DNA of 34,029 nucleotides from Bacteroidota bacterium. Its GTDB lineage: Bacteria; Bacteroidota; Bacteroidia; AKYH767-A; OLB10. Numbering within the stretch: the stretch's first letter is position 1; each line of letters opens with the position of its first letter. The stretch lies in NCBI GenBank assembly GCA_025352785.1, contig JANXSD010000006.1, forward strand, positions 1 to 34,029. The letters are read 5' to 3'. Both the position numbers and the translations under genes were made by a program. The notes under the pieces were generated by a model. It saw only the letters and a program-made list of their open reading frames with translations. It was not told the DNA's origin and searched no databases. Below are positions 1-9,234 of this stretch, one piece after another.

Positions 1-833
1 CTTATGATGAGCGACCATGTCCAAATGGAGTTTCACCTTATTTATGCGCAAATTCTATTGGAAATCCATTACGTCCGCAACCTTGGTTTGTGCAAACATT
101 CCCTGATTTACAAGGCACTTGGAAGAGATTGCAGTTTACAAGTACTCCATATACTTTCAGTACATATATGATTAATACAATTGCAAACACGAATTATAAT
201 TCTGGTGTGGTTAATTTCCCTTGGTTATATGGTAATTATAATCCATGGACAATCACTACGCAAAATCAACCGTTGCCAGTTGAGTTAATATCATTTGGTG
301 CGAACTTGAAAGGAGAAGATGTATTGTTAGATTGGACGACTGCTAGTGAGAAAAACAATGATTACTTTACAATAGAACGCACCCTTGACTTCGAAAATGT
401 TTCGGATATTGCAAAAGTGAAAAGCTATGGTGATGGAAATAGTACAAGCATCCAAAACTATACAGCATGGGATTTTGAACCTATAAAAGGAGCTATCAAT
501 TATTATCGCTTACGTCAAACAGATGTGGATGGTACTACTACCATTGCCTCTGAATATATTCCTATTCGAATCGGCTTAAAATCAATATTCGAAATCAAGT
601 ATGTGAATACCGAAAATAATAGTATCGAAACATTCTTTGATAACGATAGTGACTCACCAGTTAGCTATAACTTATTCGATATGACTGGAAAAGTGGTTGT
701 AACAGGAAGTGGATTAGGCGTTCAACAAGGAATTAATTTACTGAAAATTGATGGCTCACGATTAGCACGAGGTATCTACATGATAACACTTCGTAATAAA
801 GACAAATCGGTTTCTAAGAAATTCGTTTATTAA
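1..833 (+). CDS. T9SS type A sorting domain protein, 3' part only
   Basis: The frame is open from the first complete codon at position 3 to the TAA at 831-833, so the gene enters from outside the window; about 276 C-terminal residues are visible and the GTG at 90 is not a start. The last ~80 residues form a C-terminal sorting domain of the Por/T9SS type: a beta-rich stretch with 'LFDMTGKVV', then 'LARGIYMITLRNKD' and a basic end. Ahead of it is the segment 'LPVELISFGANLKG...VLLDWTTASEKNND', a linker very common before such tails in Bacteroidota. The family is exported by Sec, crosses the outer membrane through T9SS and is cut and anchored at the surface. The visible part has no catalytic domain that I recognise, so the enzyme or adhesin function lies upstream. 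A strong terminator follows 19 bp after the stop. Confidence 0.88.
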   Translation, partial: YDERPCPNGVSPYLCANSIGNPLRPQPWFVQTFPDLQGTWKRLQFTSTPYTFSTYMINTIANTNYNSGVVNFPWLYGNYNPWTITTQNQPLPVELISFGANLKGEDVLLDWTTASEKNNDYFTIERTLDFENVSDIAKVKSYGDGNSTSIQNYTAWDFEPIKGAINYYRLRQTDVDGTTTIASEYIPIRIGLKSIFEIKYVNTENNSIETFFDNDSDSPVSYNLFDMTGKVVVTGSGLGVQQGINLLKIDGSRLARGIYMITLRNKDKSVSKKFVY

Positions 834-851
834 AAAATATAATTTACTTAT

Positions 852-891
852 AAATGCAAAAAGGTCTTCTTCGGAAGACCTTTTTGCATTT
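852..891 (+). terminator. Rho-independent terminator with UUCG loop
   Basis: A perfect 18-bp inverted repeat (852-869 with 874-891) closes on TTCG, giving the very stable C(UUCG)G tetraloop; the 3' arm contains a run of five T. It ends the T9SS cargo gene and separates it from the metalloprotease. The A/T arms also make it usable from the other strand. Confidence 0.9.
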
Positions 892-957
892 AAACACTTC
901 TTATTCATGTAGTATATAAATATTCTAATTAGTTTTGTTACACACGAAATTTCGAAC

Positions 958-3258
958 ATGAAAAAAATCATTACCTTACTATTAGTTTTGGTCGGATACT
1001 TATCAGCACAGGCCTCTTCCATCAATTATTGGACTCTAATATCTGCTTCGCAGGCAGAAACCAATGGAGAACAAGTTATCAAAGTAAATGCTTGCAAGTA
1101 TTACGAACTAAATATTGCAGCACTTACTAGTTATTTGCAAACCGCTCCAATGGAAAGAAGCAGTAATTCACCATTGGTTTTAGCGCTTCCAATGCCTGAT
1201 GGAACTTCACAAGAATTTGCAATGGTGGAATCACCAGTTATGGAACTCGGATTACAAGTGAAATATCCATCCATAAAAACATACGCGGGACAAAGTTTAA
1301 GTGACCCAACTGCTACTATCCGAATCGATATTACCGAAAGTGGATTTCACGCAATGGTTCTTTCTTCAGAGGAATCAGTTTTTATAGATCCTTTAAATTT
1401 TTCTACTAACCATGCATACATGGTTTACAATAAATCGGATGCTATTAATTCACATCAACATATTTGTAATGTAGGATCTGATGATCTAACGAAAAATTTA
1501 GTTCCAATTAACGTTGAACGCAATGCAAATAATCCCAACAATTCAGTTTTAAGAAATGCAGGTGATACGCTTCGTACTTACCGTTTGGCATTAGCATGCA
1601 CTGGAGAATATGCAAACTATTTTCCTGGAACACCAACGAAACTAAGCACATTAGGTCACATGGTAACAAGTGTTAACAGAGTGGTTGGGATCTACGAAAA
1701 GGAACTTTCTATACATTTAAATCTTATTGCAAATAATGATACATTAATAAACTTAAATTCAGCTACAGATCCTTATGATAATTCCGTTCCTGATTCTTTA
1801 CTTATACAAAATCAAAGAACATGTAATATTAAAGTTGGCTTTGGTAATTATGATATCGGACATGTATTCAGTACAGCTGGTGGAGGACTTGCTGGACTTG
1901 GAGTGGTTTGTAATATAGGACAAAAGGCTCGAGGTGAAACAGGAACAAATTCTCCTACTGGAGATCCCTTTGATGTTGATTATGTTGCTCATGAAATGGG
2001 ACATCAATTTGGTGCAAATCATCCATTTAATGGAACAACCTCAAGTTGTGGTGGAGGTAATCGAAATAATTCAACAGCATACGAATCAGGAAGCGGAAGT
2101 ACCATTATGGCGTATGCTGGAATTTGCTCTGCAGGAACAACTGTTGACGATATTCAATTACATAGCGATGCCTATTTTCATACAATAAGTTTTGATGAGA
2201 TTAGAAATTATACAACAAATACTGGAGCCACTGGAAATACTTGTGCTGTAAAAACAATTACAGGAAATCACCCTCCAGTAATAACAAGTATTGGAGGGTC
2301 AGCCTACACCATCCCTCTAAGTACACCATTTGTTTTATCAGGAGCAGTAGCAACTGATCAGGATGGAGATCCTTTAACCTATTGCTGGGAAGAATTTGAT
2401 TTAGGATCAGCATGTTTAGCAAACTCACCATCTGGAAACTCTCCAAGTTTTAGATCATTAAATCCTAGTACTTCTACATCAAGAACTTTTCCAAGACAAA
2501 CAATAATTAATGCAAATTATCCAACAGTTTTCCCAAGTCCATATAAAACCGCTGAAGTTTTGCCATCTTATGCTCGTACTATGAAGTTTCGACTAACAGT
2601 AAGAGATAACAGAAGTGGAGGAGGAGGCGTTACTTATAATCCTGGATTTGTAACACTTACTGTAAATGGAACAGCGGGTCCGTTTTTAGTAACACAACCG
2701 AACACAAATGTAACGTGGGTTGGTTTAAGTATGCAAAATATTACTTGGGATGTTGCTAGTACTGATTTAAGTCCAATAGCTGTAAGTACGGTAAATATTT
2801 TACTTTCAGTAGATGGTGGCTTAACATATCCTTATACACTTGCAACGGGAGTTGCAAATAATGGTTTAGCATCGGTACAATTACCAAATGTTACATCAAC
2901 AACTGCAAGAATTAAAGTGGAATCAGTTGGAAATATTTTCTTCGACATTTCAAATGTGAACTTTACAATTACAGCTGTAATAGGATTGAATGAAAATTCT
3001 TTATCGTTCGAAACAGTAAATGTTTATCCAAATCCATCAACAGGAGAATTCACTATTTCGTGGGCAGGAAAATACAATGGCACCATCGATTTAAAAGTTG
3101 TGGATATACAAGGTCGTGTTGTGTTTGCTCAAAAAATTGTAAAGCAAAATGGTGGATTTATCCATACAATTCAGTTGGATCGGGCAGCGAAAGGAGTTTA
3201 CACTTTAGAAGCAAATACCACTGAAGGAAGAATCATTCAAAAGCTTATCGTTCAATAA
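958..3258 (+). CDS. Secreted reprolysin-like zinc metalloprotease with T9SS sorting domain
   Basis: 766 residues. Residues 1-20 are a signal peptide (two Lys, a Leu/Val core, then 'SAQASS'). The catalytic centre is the metzincin motif H345-E-x-x-H349-x-x-G-x-x-H355 ('HEMGHQFGANH'): three His bind zinc and E346 is the base. The Met-turn follows at M384 ('TIMAYAGIC'). This matches reprolysin-like (M12B-type) peptidases of Bacteroidota. Residues ~440-660 look like beta-sandwich domains ('SGAVATDQDGDPLTYCWEE'). From V687 ('VYPNPSTGEF') to the end is a T9SS type A sorting domain, so the product should be surface-attached or secreted. The ATG at 958 is preceded at 930-937 by TAGTTTTG, a -7 box; I see no matching -33 TTG. 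Hairpin terminators bound the gene on both sides, suggesting its own transcript. The substrate is unknown. Confidence 0.92.
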   Translation: MKKIITLLLVLVGYLSAQASSINYWTLISASQAETNGEQVIKVNACKYYELNIAALTSYLQTAPMERSSNSPLVLALPMPDGTSQEFAMVESPVMELGLQVKYPSIKTYAGQSLSDPTATIRIDITESGFHAMVLSSEESVFIDPLNFSTNHAYMVYNKSDAINSHQHICNVGSDDLTKNLVPINVERNANNPNNSVLRNAGDTLRTYRLALACTGEYANYFPGTPTKLSTLGHMVTSVNRVVGIYEKELSIHLNLIANNDTLINLNSATDPYDNSVPDSLLIQNQRTCNIKVGFGNYDIGHVFSTAGGGLAGLGVVCNIGQKARGETGTNSPTGDPFDVDYVAHEMGHQFGANHPFNGTTSSCGGGNRNNSTAYESGSGSTIMAYAGICSAGTTVDDIQLHSDAYFHTISFDEIRNYTTNTGATGNTCAVKTITGNHPPVITSIGGSAYTIPLSTPFVLSGAVATDQDGDPLTYCWEEFDLGSACLANSPSGNSPSFRSLNPSTSTSRTFPRQTIINANYPTVFPSPYKTAEVLPSYARTMKFRLTVRDNRSGGGGVTYNPGFVTLTVNGTAGPFLVTQPNTNVTWVGLSMQNITWDVASTDLSPIAVSTVNILLSVDGGLTYPYTLATGVANNGLASVQLPNVTSTTARIKVESVGNIFFDISNVNFTITAVIGLNENSLSFETVNVYPNPSTGEFTISWAGKYNGTIDLKVVDIQGRVVFAQKIVKQNGGFIHTIQLDRAAKGVYTLEANTTEGRIIQKLIVQ

Positions 3259-3281
3259 AAATAAAATATTTTTACAGTCGT

Positions 3282-3317
3282 AAAAAACCCTGAAGTATCT
3301 CTACTTCAGGGTTTTTT
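3282..3317 (+). terminator. Rho-independent terminator
   Basis: A perfect 16-bp inverted repeat (3282-3297 with 3302-3317), loop TCTC, ending in six T. It lies 24 bp after the metalloprotease stop. Its core CCCTGAAGT/ACTTCAGGG is the same as in the terminator at 24481-24524. Confidence 0.9.
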
Positions 3318-3339
3318 ATCAATACCAAATTAGATTACT

Positions 3340-3347
3340 TATATTTG
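3340..3347 (+). promoter_or_regulatory. -7 promoter box of the acylase gene
   Basis: TATATTTG fits the Bacteroidota -7 consensus TAnnTTTG. It lies 21 bp before the ATG at 3369 and just after the upstream terminator. No good -33 TTG is seen at the right distance. It overlaps the TTG codon at 3345, which argues against translation starting there. Confidence 0.5.
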
Positions 3348-3368
3348 GAAATCTTCGAACAAAACATC

Positions 3369-5792
3369 ATGCTGATCCTGCGAAAAATTTTCTACTTTAT
3401 AATAATTATTTCCATAGTAGGAATAGTAGCAACACTCATTTATCTGACTTCACAAAAACCACAATTTGCTGGAACAATTCAATTAAAAGGTTTAAAGGAT
3501 CAAGTAGAGGTGATGTATGATTTTTACGGCGTGCCTCATATTTATGCAAACAATGAGCAAGATGCCTATTTTGCTTTAGGATATGTGCATGCACAAGATC
3601 GACTTTTTCAAATGGAAATGACTCGTCGCGTTGCATCAGGAAGACTATCCGAAATATTAGGAAATGACTTTGTGAAAATTGATGCTTTCTTTCGAACGCT
3701 AGGGTTAAAAGAACATGCAACAGAATCCGCTGCACGCTATTTAAATTCGGATACCTCAACGTATCAACGGTCAGCAAAAGCGTATTTGGCAGGAGTAAAT
3801 CAGTTTATCTTAAAAGGTAGAACCCCTGTTGAATTTAAGATGCTTGGAATAACAAAGAAAAAATTTACGGAGGTAGATATGTATCTATCTTCTGAATTTA
3901 TGGCTTTTAATTTTGCAATGGCATTTAGAACGGATCCATTAATGAGTTTTATATCTAAAAAACTTGGACCAAAATATTATCATGATTTGAATGCACATTA
4001 TGTGGAAGGAACAGAACGCAATGCAAATTTTCAAATTCCAGATACTGCTGCAGCACATCAAGTAGCATTTAATACGGTTGATAATTTATTAAATCAAATT
4101 CCTATTCCTGCATTAGTGGGCAGTAATGCTTGGGTAGTTGCTCCAGCTCATACTGTAAACGGAAAAGTGCTTTTTGCAAACGATACCCATATCGGCTATG
4201 GTCAACCTTGCGTTTGGTATGAAGCACACCTCGAATATCCGGGATATAGTTTCTATGGAAATTTTTTAGCAGGATTTCCCTTCGCAGCGATTGGACATAC
4301 GCGTGAATTAGCATGGGGATTAACGATGTTCGAAAATGATGATCTTGATTTTTATGCTGAAAGAATTAAGCCGGGCGATAGTACCAAATATTGGAGTTTC
4401 GGAAAATGGAATCCTTTAATGATTCGTATAGATACGATTCATGTTAAAGGGGAGGATGATAAAGTTTTAACTGTTCGTACTAGCCGACATGGGCCATTAA
4501 TGCAAGAGGTAATGCCGGAATGGAAAGGTGTAACAGACGAACCCGTTGCCGCATCATGGACACATTTAAAATTTCCGAACAACCTTATGCAAGTCACTTA
4601 TAATTTAAATCACTCCCATTCATTTGATGAAACAAAAGCTGCTGTTGCCGAATTGATTTCTCCAGGATTAAATATTATGTATGGAGATGCAAAAGGAAAT
4701 ATTGCTTGGTGGGCATCAGGAAAATTAGTAAAACGAAATCCTAAAATGGATCCTGTTTTATTACAAGATGGAACGAATGAAAAAAATGATCCACAAGGAT
4801 ATTTCGATTTTAAAGATAATCCGAAATCCGAAAATCCTCCTGAAGGATTTGTGTTTTCTGCAAACAATCAACCTGATAGCATGCCAGGATGCGGACTGTA
4901 TCCTGGATATTATGTTCCTGAAGATCGTGCCAAACGAATTGAAACATTGTTGCGAGCAAAAGAAAGCTATTCACTAGAAGATATGCAACGTATGAATACA
5001 GATGTAATGTCGCCTGTAGCACCAATTATTGCTAAAACAATTATGGCAGTGGTAAGTAAAAAGATAATGGATAAGTCTGCAAACTATCAAGTAGCGGCTA
5101 AGTATTTAATGCAATGGAATGGTGATCATCAATTAAGAGATGTAGGTCCTACTATTTATTATAAATTAATTTATAATGTACTTCAAGCAACCATGCAAGA
5201 CGAGTTAGGAGCAGATAATTTGAAAGCATTTTTAGGTACACATGTTATGAAAAATTCTTTGCTTCCATTAATGAAAAATGATAGCTCAGTATGGTGGGAT
5301 GATATTCATACTGCAAATGTGAAAGAAACACGAACAGAAATTTTTGGAAAAGCATTTGATGAAACTGTTCAGCAATTAATAGCACAACTAGGCGACAACC
5401 CTAAAACATGGGAGTGGGGTAGAGTGCATTTATTAGAGCACGTACATCCAATAGGAATGAAAAAACCTTTTAATTATTTCTTTAACGTAGGACCCTTCGC
5501 AGTTCCTGGCGGACAAGAAGTTATAAATCAAATAGCATTCGATTATAACGGTGATGGAATTTATAAAGCGAAATACGGACCTGCAATGCGAATAGCTTTA
5601 GATTTTAATGATGTAGAAAATTCGCAAAGTGTTTTGCCAACAGGGCAATCGGGAAATGTGATGAGCCCATATTATTATGATCAATCGGTAATGTACAATA
5701 GTGGAAAGTCGCGTAAGCAAAAGATGAATCGTGTTGAAATTGAAAAAAATAAAAAAGGTAGATTATTATTACAACCAGAATACGATCATTAA
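3369..5792 (+). CDS. Penicillin acylase family N-terminal nucleophile hydrolase
   Basis: 807 residues from the ATG at 3369; the frame extends eight codons to a TTG at 3345, but that codon falls in the -7 promoter box. The N-terminus has one hydrophobic segment (about residues 5-25), a signal anchor or uncleaved signal. 'VYGVPH'-type sequence ('DFYGVPHIYANNEQDAYFALGYVHAQDRLFQMEM') is the family's alpha-chain start. The nucleophile is Ser252 in 'GSNAWVV': family members cut themselves before this Ser, giving alpha and beta chains in the periplasm. Later marks are 'NDTHIGYG', 'AAIGHTRELAWGLTM' and 'YGDAKGNIAWWASG', all usual for the family. Substrates in the family include penicillins, acyl-homoserine lactones and other acyl-amides; this sequence does not say which. 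The gene is convergent with the downstream dehydrogenase, 37 bp away, with no strong terminator between them. Confidence 0.92.
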   Translation: MLILRKIFYFIIIISIVGIVATLIYLTSQKPQFAGTIQLKGLKDQVEVMYDFYGVPHIYANNEQDAYFALGYVHAQDRLFQMEMTRRVASGRLSEILGNDFVKIDAFFRTLGLKEHATESAARYLNSDTSTYQRSAKAYLAGVNQFILKGRTPVEFKMLGITKKKFTEVDMYLSSEFMAFNFAMAFRTDPLMSFISKKLGPKYYHDLNAHYVEGTERNANFQIPDTAAAHQVAFNTVDNLLNQIPIPALVGSNAWVVAPAHTVNGKVLFANDTHIGYGQPCVWYEAHLEYPGYSFYGNFLAGFPFAAIGHTRELAWGLTMFENDDLDFYAERIKPGDSTKYWSFGKWNPLMIRIDTIHVKGEDDKVLTVRTSRHGPLMQEVMPEWKGVTDEPVAASWTHLKFPNNLMQVTYNLNHSHSFDETKAAVAELISPGLNIMYGDAKGNIAWWASGKLVKRNPKMDPVLLQDGTNEKNDPQGYFDFKDNPKSENPPEGFVFSANNQPDSMPGCGLYPGYYVPEDRAKRIETLLRAKESYSLEDMQRMNTDVMSPVAPIIAKTIMAVVSKKIMDKSANYQVAAKYLMQWNGDHQLRDVGPTIYYKLIYNVLQATMQDELGADNLKAFLGTHVMKNSLLPLMKNDSSVWWDDIHTANVKETRTEIFGKAFDETVQQLIAQLGDNPKTWEWGRVHLLEHVHPIGMKKPFNYFFNVGPFAVPGGQEVINQIAFDYNGDGIYKAKYGPAMRIALDFNDVENSQSVLPTGQSGNVMSPYYYDQSVMYNSGKSRKQKMNRVEIEKNKKGRLLLQPEYDH

Positions 5793-5829
5793 GTAAACAG
5801 AAAAGAATGTTTTATAATTTCCGGAAAAT

Positions 5830-6792
5830 TTATTTTAGTTTGTTATTGAAATGAGCAATAATTTTTTCAGCAAGTACGGTGGCAATTTTTACATTCGACT
5901 CCTGCGTCCATCCTCCTATATGAGGCGAGAGAAGCACTTGTTTTGATTGAATTAAAAATTGAAATGGAGCAGGAAGTTTTGATACATCTACATCTTCGAA
6001 AGAAATATTTTCATATTCTAAAACATCTAAAGCTGCAGCAATAACTTTTCCCGATTGTAATGCTTTAACAAGTGATGCTGTTTCTAACACTTTTCCGCGT
6101 GCCGTATTAATTAACCAAATAGACTTCGTAAATGCATTTAAGAAATGATCGTTTACTAAATAATTTGTTTCTGCCGTTAATGGTACGTGTAAACTTAGTA
6201 CATCGCTGTGTTGGTGAATTTCCGCCAAAGAAACTTGTTTTACAAATGGGAATTTTTGTTGGTCTATGTGGATGTATTTATCATAAGCTAAAATGTCAAC
6301 ATCAAACCCTTGTAACTTTTTCGCAAAAGAACTTCCCATATTTCCGAAGCCGATAATGCCAATAGTTTTTCCTTGTAACTCAACACCTCGGTTCTCTTCA
6401 CGTTTCCATAAACCGTTTCTTACTTCAGCATCCGCACGTATCAAATGATTCATTAATGCCAATAACATTCCTATTGCATGTTCTCCAACGGCATCACGAT
6501 TACCTTCTGGAGCATTGATGCATACGATGTTAAATTTGTTCGCAGCATCAACATCAATATTTTCCATTCCTGCACCAGCACGTGCAATAAATTGCAAGTG
6601 AGATGCCTTTTCAAGAAATGTTTTTGTGATTTTAAATCGACTTCTTATGGCAATCCCTGCATATTCTTTTATCTGAGCAAGTACTTCTGATTCTGATAAA
6701 TGATAACCCTCTATACATTCGAAATTATGTTCACTTAATATCTTCGCAAAGGAAGAGTGCAGTGTATCAATAAGCAAAATCTTTTTTGACAT
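5830..6792 (-). CDS. D-2-hydroxyacid dehydrogenase, phosphoglycerate-dehydrogenase-like
   Basis: 320 residues. NAD(P)-dependent oxidoreductase of the D-isomer 2-hydroxyacid family. The Rossmann motif is 'GIIGFGNMG' (GFGNMG at 148-153), followed by 'AYDKY' whose Asp171 suits NAD binding. Catalytic residues are in their usual places: Arg232 ('INTARGKV'), Glu259 ('ALDVLEYE') and His291 ('LSPHIGGWT'). The N-terminal 'ARAGAGMENIDVDAA' is typical of the substrate-binding half. The closest match is 3-phosphoglycerate dehydrogenase (serine synthesis), but the C-terminal ACT-type domains of long SerA are absent, and glyoxylate or hydroxypyruvate reduction is also possible. It lies 8 bp after the mgtE stop on the same strand, so the two probably share a transcript; the operon partner gives no obvious metabolic link. 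Confidence 0.88.
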   Translation of the reverse strand: MSKKILLIDTLHSSFAKILSEHNFECIEGYHLSESEVLAQIKEYAGIAIRSRFKITKTFLEKASHLQFIARAGAGMENIDVDAANKFNIVCINAPEGNRDAVGEHAIGMLLALMNHLIRADAEVRNGLWKREENRGVELQGKTIGIIGFGNMGSSFAKKLQGFDVDILAYDKYIHIDQQKFPFVKQVSLAEIHQHSDVLSLHVPLTAETNYLVNDHFLNAFTKSIWLINTARGKVLETASLVKALQSGKVIAAALDVLEYENISFEDVDVSKLPAPFQFLIQSKQVLLSPHIGGWTQESNVKIATVLAEKIIAHFNNKLK

Positions 6793-6800
6793 GATAAAAG

Positions 6801-8180
6801 CTATAATAACGTACCTTTTAAAATCAATGCAGCGAAACTAAAGTAAATTATTAATCCAGTAACGTCAACAAGTGTAGCAATAAATGGTGCGGAAGAAGTA
6901 GCAGGGTCGAAACCTAATCGCTTTAAAAGTATCGGCATCATTGATCCCATTACAGAACCCCACAATACTACGCCGCAAACAGATACCCCAATCGTTAATC
7001 CGATGAGCATCCAATGTGGCCCATAAATGTCGGTAAATAAGCTCCAAGTTGATATACGTGCAAATCCTATAACTCCAAGTATCACTCCGAGAAGCAATCC
7101 TGTCATAATTTCTCTTCGCATAATGCGCCACCAATCGCGCAATGTTATTTCACCTAATGCGAGTGCTCGAATGATAAGTGTTGATGCTTGTGAACCACTA
7201 TTACCACCACTGGATACAATTAAAGGGATGAACAATGCAAGCACTACTGCCTTGTCAATTTCATGTTCGAAAAACGACATTGCAGTGGTGGTGAACATCT
7301 CACTAACGAAAAGAATAACAAGCCATGGCGCACGTTTACGAATCATCTGTGGAAGTGAAACATCCATGTACGGTTCATCTAATGCTTCAACAGCTCCGAG
7401 TTTTTGAATGTCTTCGGTGTTTTCTTCTTTTGCAAGTTGAAGGATATCATCGATAGTAATAATACCGAGTAATAATCCTCCTGAATTTGTTACAGGCATT
7501 GCAACGCGATTACTTTTCGAGAAAGCATCAACAGCCACTTCTTCATCATCAGTTACCAATAATGAAAGATATTTTCCATCAAGTAAATCTTTGATGTAAA
7601 CATGATCATCCGCTAATAAAATATCTCCTAATCGAATGTCATCAACAAGATATCCCTTTTCATCAATGATATAAACTACATCTAAAGTTTCTGAGTTTTC
7701 TCCAAAATTTCTGATGTAATCGATTACTTGTTTAACACTCCACTCTTTATTTACAGCAATATAATCTGGCGTCATCAAACGTCCAATGGAATCTTCTGGA
7801 TATCCTAAAAGTGATAATGCAACACGCCTTTCTTTTTGTGTAAGTAGTTTTAAAAGTTTATTGAGTCGCTCTTTATCAAGTTGCTCTAAAAATGCAGTCC
7901 GGTTATCCGCCGACATGTCATTCAAAATCAACTGAACTTGTCTACTTCTTAATTCTTCAAGAAGCTCCACTTGCATATTGAAATCAAGCTCTTCGAATGT
8001 TTGACAAGCTTGTTCACGATCGATAACATTAAAAACTAATGCTTGTTCCTCGGGATTAAGTTCTTCGCACAGTTCAGCCAGTTCGAGAGGTAACCATTTT
8101 TTTAGTTTCTCTTCAAGAGCATCCTTATCTTTTGCTGCGATAAGGTCGAAAACTGCCGGTTTTTCAAGTTCCAGCTCCAT
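6801..8180 (-). CDS. mgtE: Magnesium transporter MgtE
   Basis: 459 residues, the usual length. Three parts can be read: an N domain of helical repeats (about 20-130, 'LAELCEELNPEEQALVFNVI'); a pair of CBS domains (about 135-260, with 'SIGRLMTPDYIAV' and 'RVAMPVTNSGGLLLGIITIDDIL') that sense cytoplasmic Mg2+; and a five-helix membrane domain (about 280-459). The membrane signature 'SSGGNSGSQASTLIIRALALGE' is diagnostic, and 'IATLVDVTGLIIYF' in the last helices carries the pore Asp. MgtE is a Mg2+-gated channel in the inner membrane. Its start faces the repeat element at 8274-8416, whose near end has a weak -7-like TACATTTA on this strand. It heads an operon with the downstream dehydrogenase. 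No M-box riboswitch is evident in the 340-bp leader region. Confidence 0.94.
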   Translation of the reverse strand: MELELEKPAVFDLIAAKDKDALEEKLKKWLPLELAELCEELNPEEQALVFNVIDREQACQTFEELDFNMQVELLEELRSRQVQLILNDMSADNRTAFLEQLDKERLNKLLKLLTQKERRVALSLLGYPEDSIGRLMTPDYIAVNKEWSVKQVIDYIRNFGENSETLDVVYIIDEKGYLVDDIRLGDILLADDHVYIKDLLDGKYLSLLVTDDEEVAVDAFSKSNRVAMPVTNSGGLLLGIITIDDILQLAKEENTEDIQKLGAVEALDEPYMDVSLPQMIRKRAPWLVILFVSEMFTTTAMSFFEHEIDKAVVLALFIPLIVSSGGNSGSQASTLIIRALALGEITLRDWWRIMRREIMTGLLLGVILGVIGFARISTWSLFTDIYGPHWMLIGLTIGVSVCGVVLWGSVMGSMMPILLKRLGFDPATSSAPFIATLVDVTGLIIYFSFAALILKGTLL

Positions 8181-8273
8181 AAGGCGAATTAGGTTTAACG
8201 ATTATTACATAGAAAGAAACTGAAGGTATAATTCCTTTAGTACAAATTTTTTATTTTACTGTGGCGAATTTAT

Positions 8274-8416
8274 ACTAAATGTAATTATGATTTACCTCCA
8301 AAATGCGAAGTAGTTTTTTATCAAGTAGATTTAAAAAAATCGTTGCCTAGCCCTATCTACGAAACTATTTTTTAGAGAAGTATTGGTAAAAAAGAACAAG
8401 TATATTGGACTAAATT
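8274..8416. repeat. Intergenic repeat copy A (pairs with 17551-17692)
   Basis: It aligns with 17551-17692 along one diagonal with a single 1-nt gap; I count about 106 identities in 143 columns. Identical runs include GAAACTATTTTT (8361-8372) and AAAGAACAA (8391-8399). It is non-coding: no frame is free of stops in both copies, and differences fall on all codon positions. The 14-bp hairpin of copy B is decayed here (arms around 8320-8345). The rest of the 8181-8522 gap holds only this element and the terminator at 8476-8500. Confidence 0.75.
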
Positions 8417-8475
8417 ATATGTTAATTTGATGATACGTAATCGAAAAGTAAAAGTAACCTATTACTGAAAAGATA

Positions 8476-8500
8476 AATCCGGCCCTTAGGAGACCGGATT
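8476..8500 (-). terminator. Probable terminator of the small lipoprotein gene
   Basis: The inverted repeat AATCCGG/CCGGATT (8476-8482 with 8494-8500) can extend by three pairs including wobbles. It lies 22 bp past the stop of the small lipoprotein. The T-rich tail on the minus strand (TTATCTTTT) is imperfect, so efficiency is uncertain. Confidence 0.6.
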
Positions 8501-8522
8501 AAAGATTTTTAAGATGCCAATA

Positions 8523-8651
8523 TTAAGAAGGTCGGTTTGTGTTCTTTGTCACCGTTTGACCATAAGCAGGACACTTTTCGCGTGACTTGCAAGATGTGAA
8601 AGAAGCAGCAATAAGGAATCCTGCTAAGAAGAAGATGAGATATTTACGCAT
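8523..8651 (-). CDS. Tiny lipoprotein, 42 residues
   Basis: Read from the ATG at 8651. The frame is open further upstream to 8747, but that part has no signal-like character while residue 1 of the short form begins 'MRKYLIFFLAGFLIAASFTSC', a classical lipoprotein signal with the lipid-attachment Cys at position 21. The mature part is only ~22 residues, contains 'KCPAYGQ' and is rich in Lys, Thr and Asn. Very short lipoproteins with a KCPAYG-like motif are common and uncharacterised in Bacteroidota, to my knowledge. It probably sits in the periplasm, anchored to a membrane. No partner gene; a terminator follows. Confidence 0.72.
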   Translation of the reverse strand: MRKYLIFFLAGFLIAASFTSCKSREKCPAYGQTVTKNTNRPS

Positions 8652-9234
8652 GTGTTTTTTGCAAATGATTGATACCCCAAAATAAAGCATTTTTATTGAA
8701 GCTATCGGTTGACTGTTGAAATTTCTTACACATTCTGTATTAAACAATTAACAGCCCAATTTATTGTGCTACTTCCATTATGAATTTTTATACTACTCAA
8801 AGTGATTTGAGTTCAAGAAATAGTTCAATAATTAGGTGGGATAGTTTAATTTTAAAACTAAAAATCATTTTCATTCCTAGGCGGATATTATATCGTTGGA
8901 TATCAGTAATTTATGTCGCAATGTAGTAGAACTTAAAATAATTTGCATGAGTGTAAAATCTGTATTAATCAAAAACCCAAAAGGTGTTTTAAATGGAACA
9001 GGATTTAAAATGGCAAATAGGTTTGATTTTTTCTGATATTATTATATTCATTTCGAAGGATTAAAATTAAGCAATATGTTAATAAAAAAATCAGTGATGG
9101 AATGTTGAAGAGTGCAGATTTGAAATCATTACAAATGAATTCTGTAGGATAAATAAATGGAAGATTAAGAATAACGGTTAAGATTTAACTTGATATTCGC
9201 AAACAGATTTTTTATAAAAAAGGATTGAATCGAA
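8652..9234. other. 583-bp stretch without a convincing gene
   Basis: No RNA gene, insertion sequence or strong hairpin is visible. On the plus strand a 29-codon frame starts at 8947 ('MSVKSVLIKNPKGVL...') and ends at a TGA at 9034 just after a run of six T; one extra T would join it to a following frame reading to 9152. The product is not recognised. An 11-nt match to the repeat hairpin arm, ATCGTTGGATA, lies at 8892-8902. The region may hold decayed sequence. Confidence 0.5.

Noticed and set aside
3345-3368. TTG start adding eight residues to the acylase
   Set aside because: The TTG is part of the TATATTTG promoter box; the ATG at 3369 begins directly at the signal anchor.
8311-8460. Protein-like reading of repeat A and B (for example 'YETIF', 'KKEQVYW')
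   Set aside because: Both copies have in-frame stops and the differences between them fall on all three codon positions, so the similarity is better explained as DNA-level repeat.
8652-8747. N-terminal extension of the tiny lipoprotein
   Set aside because: The extension would place the lipoprotein signal in the middle of the chain; the ATG at 8651 gives a normal signal.
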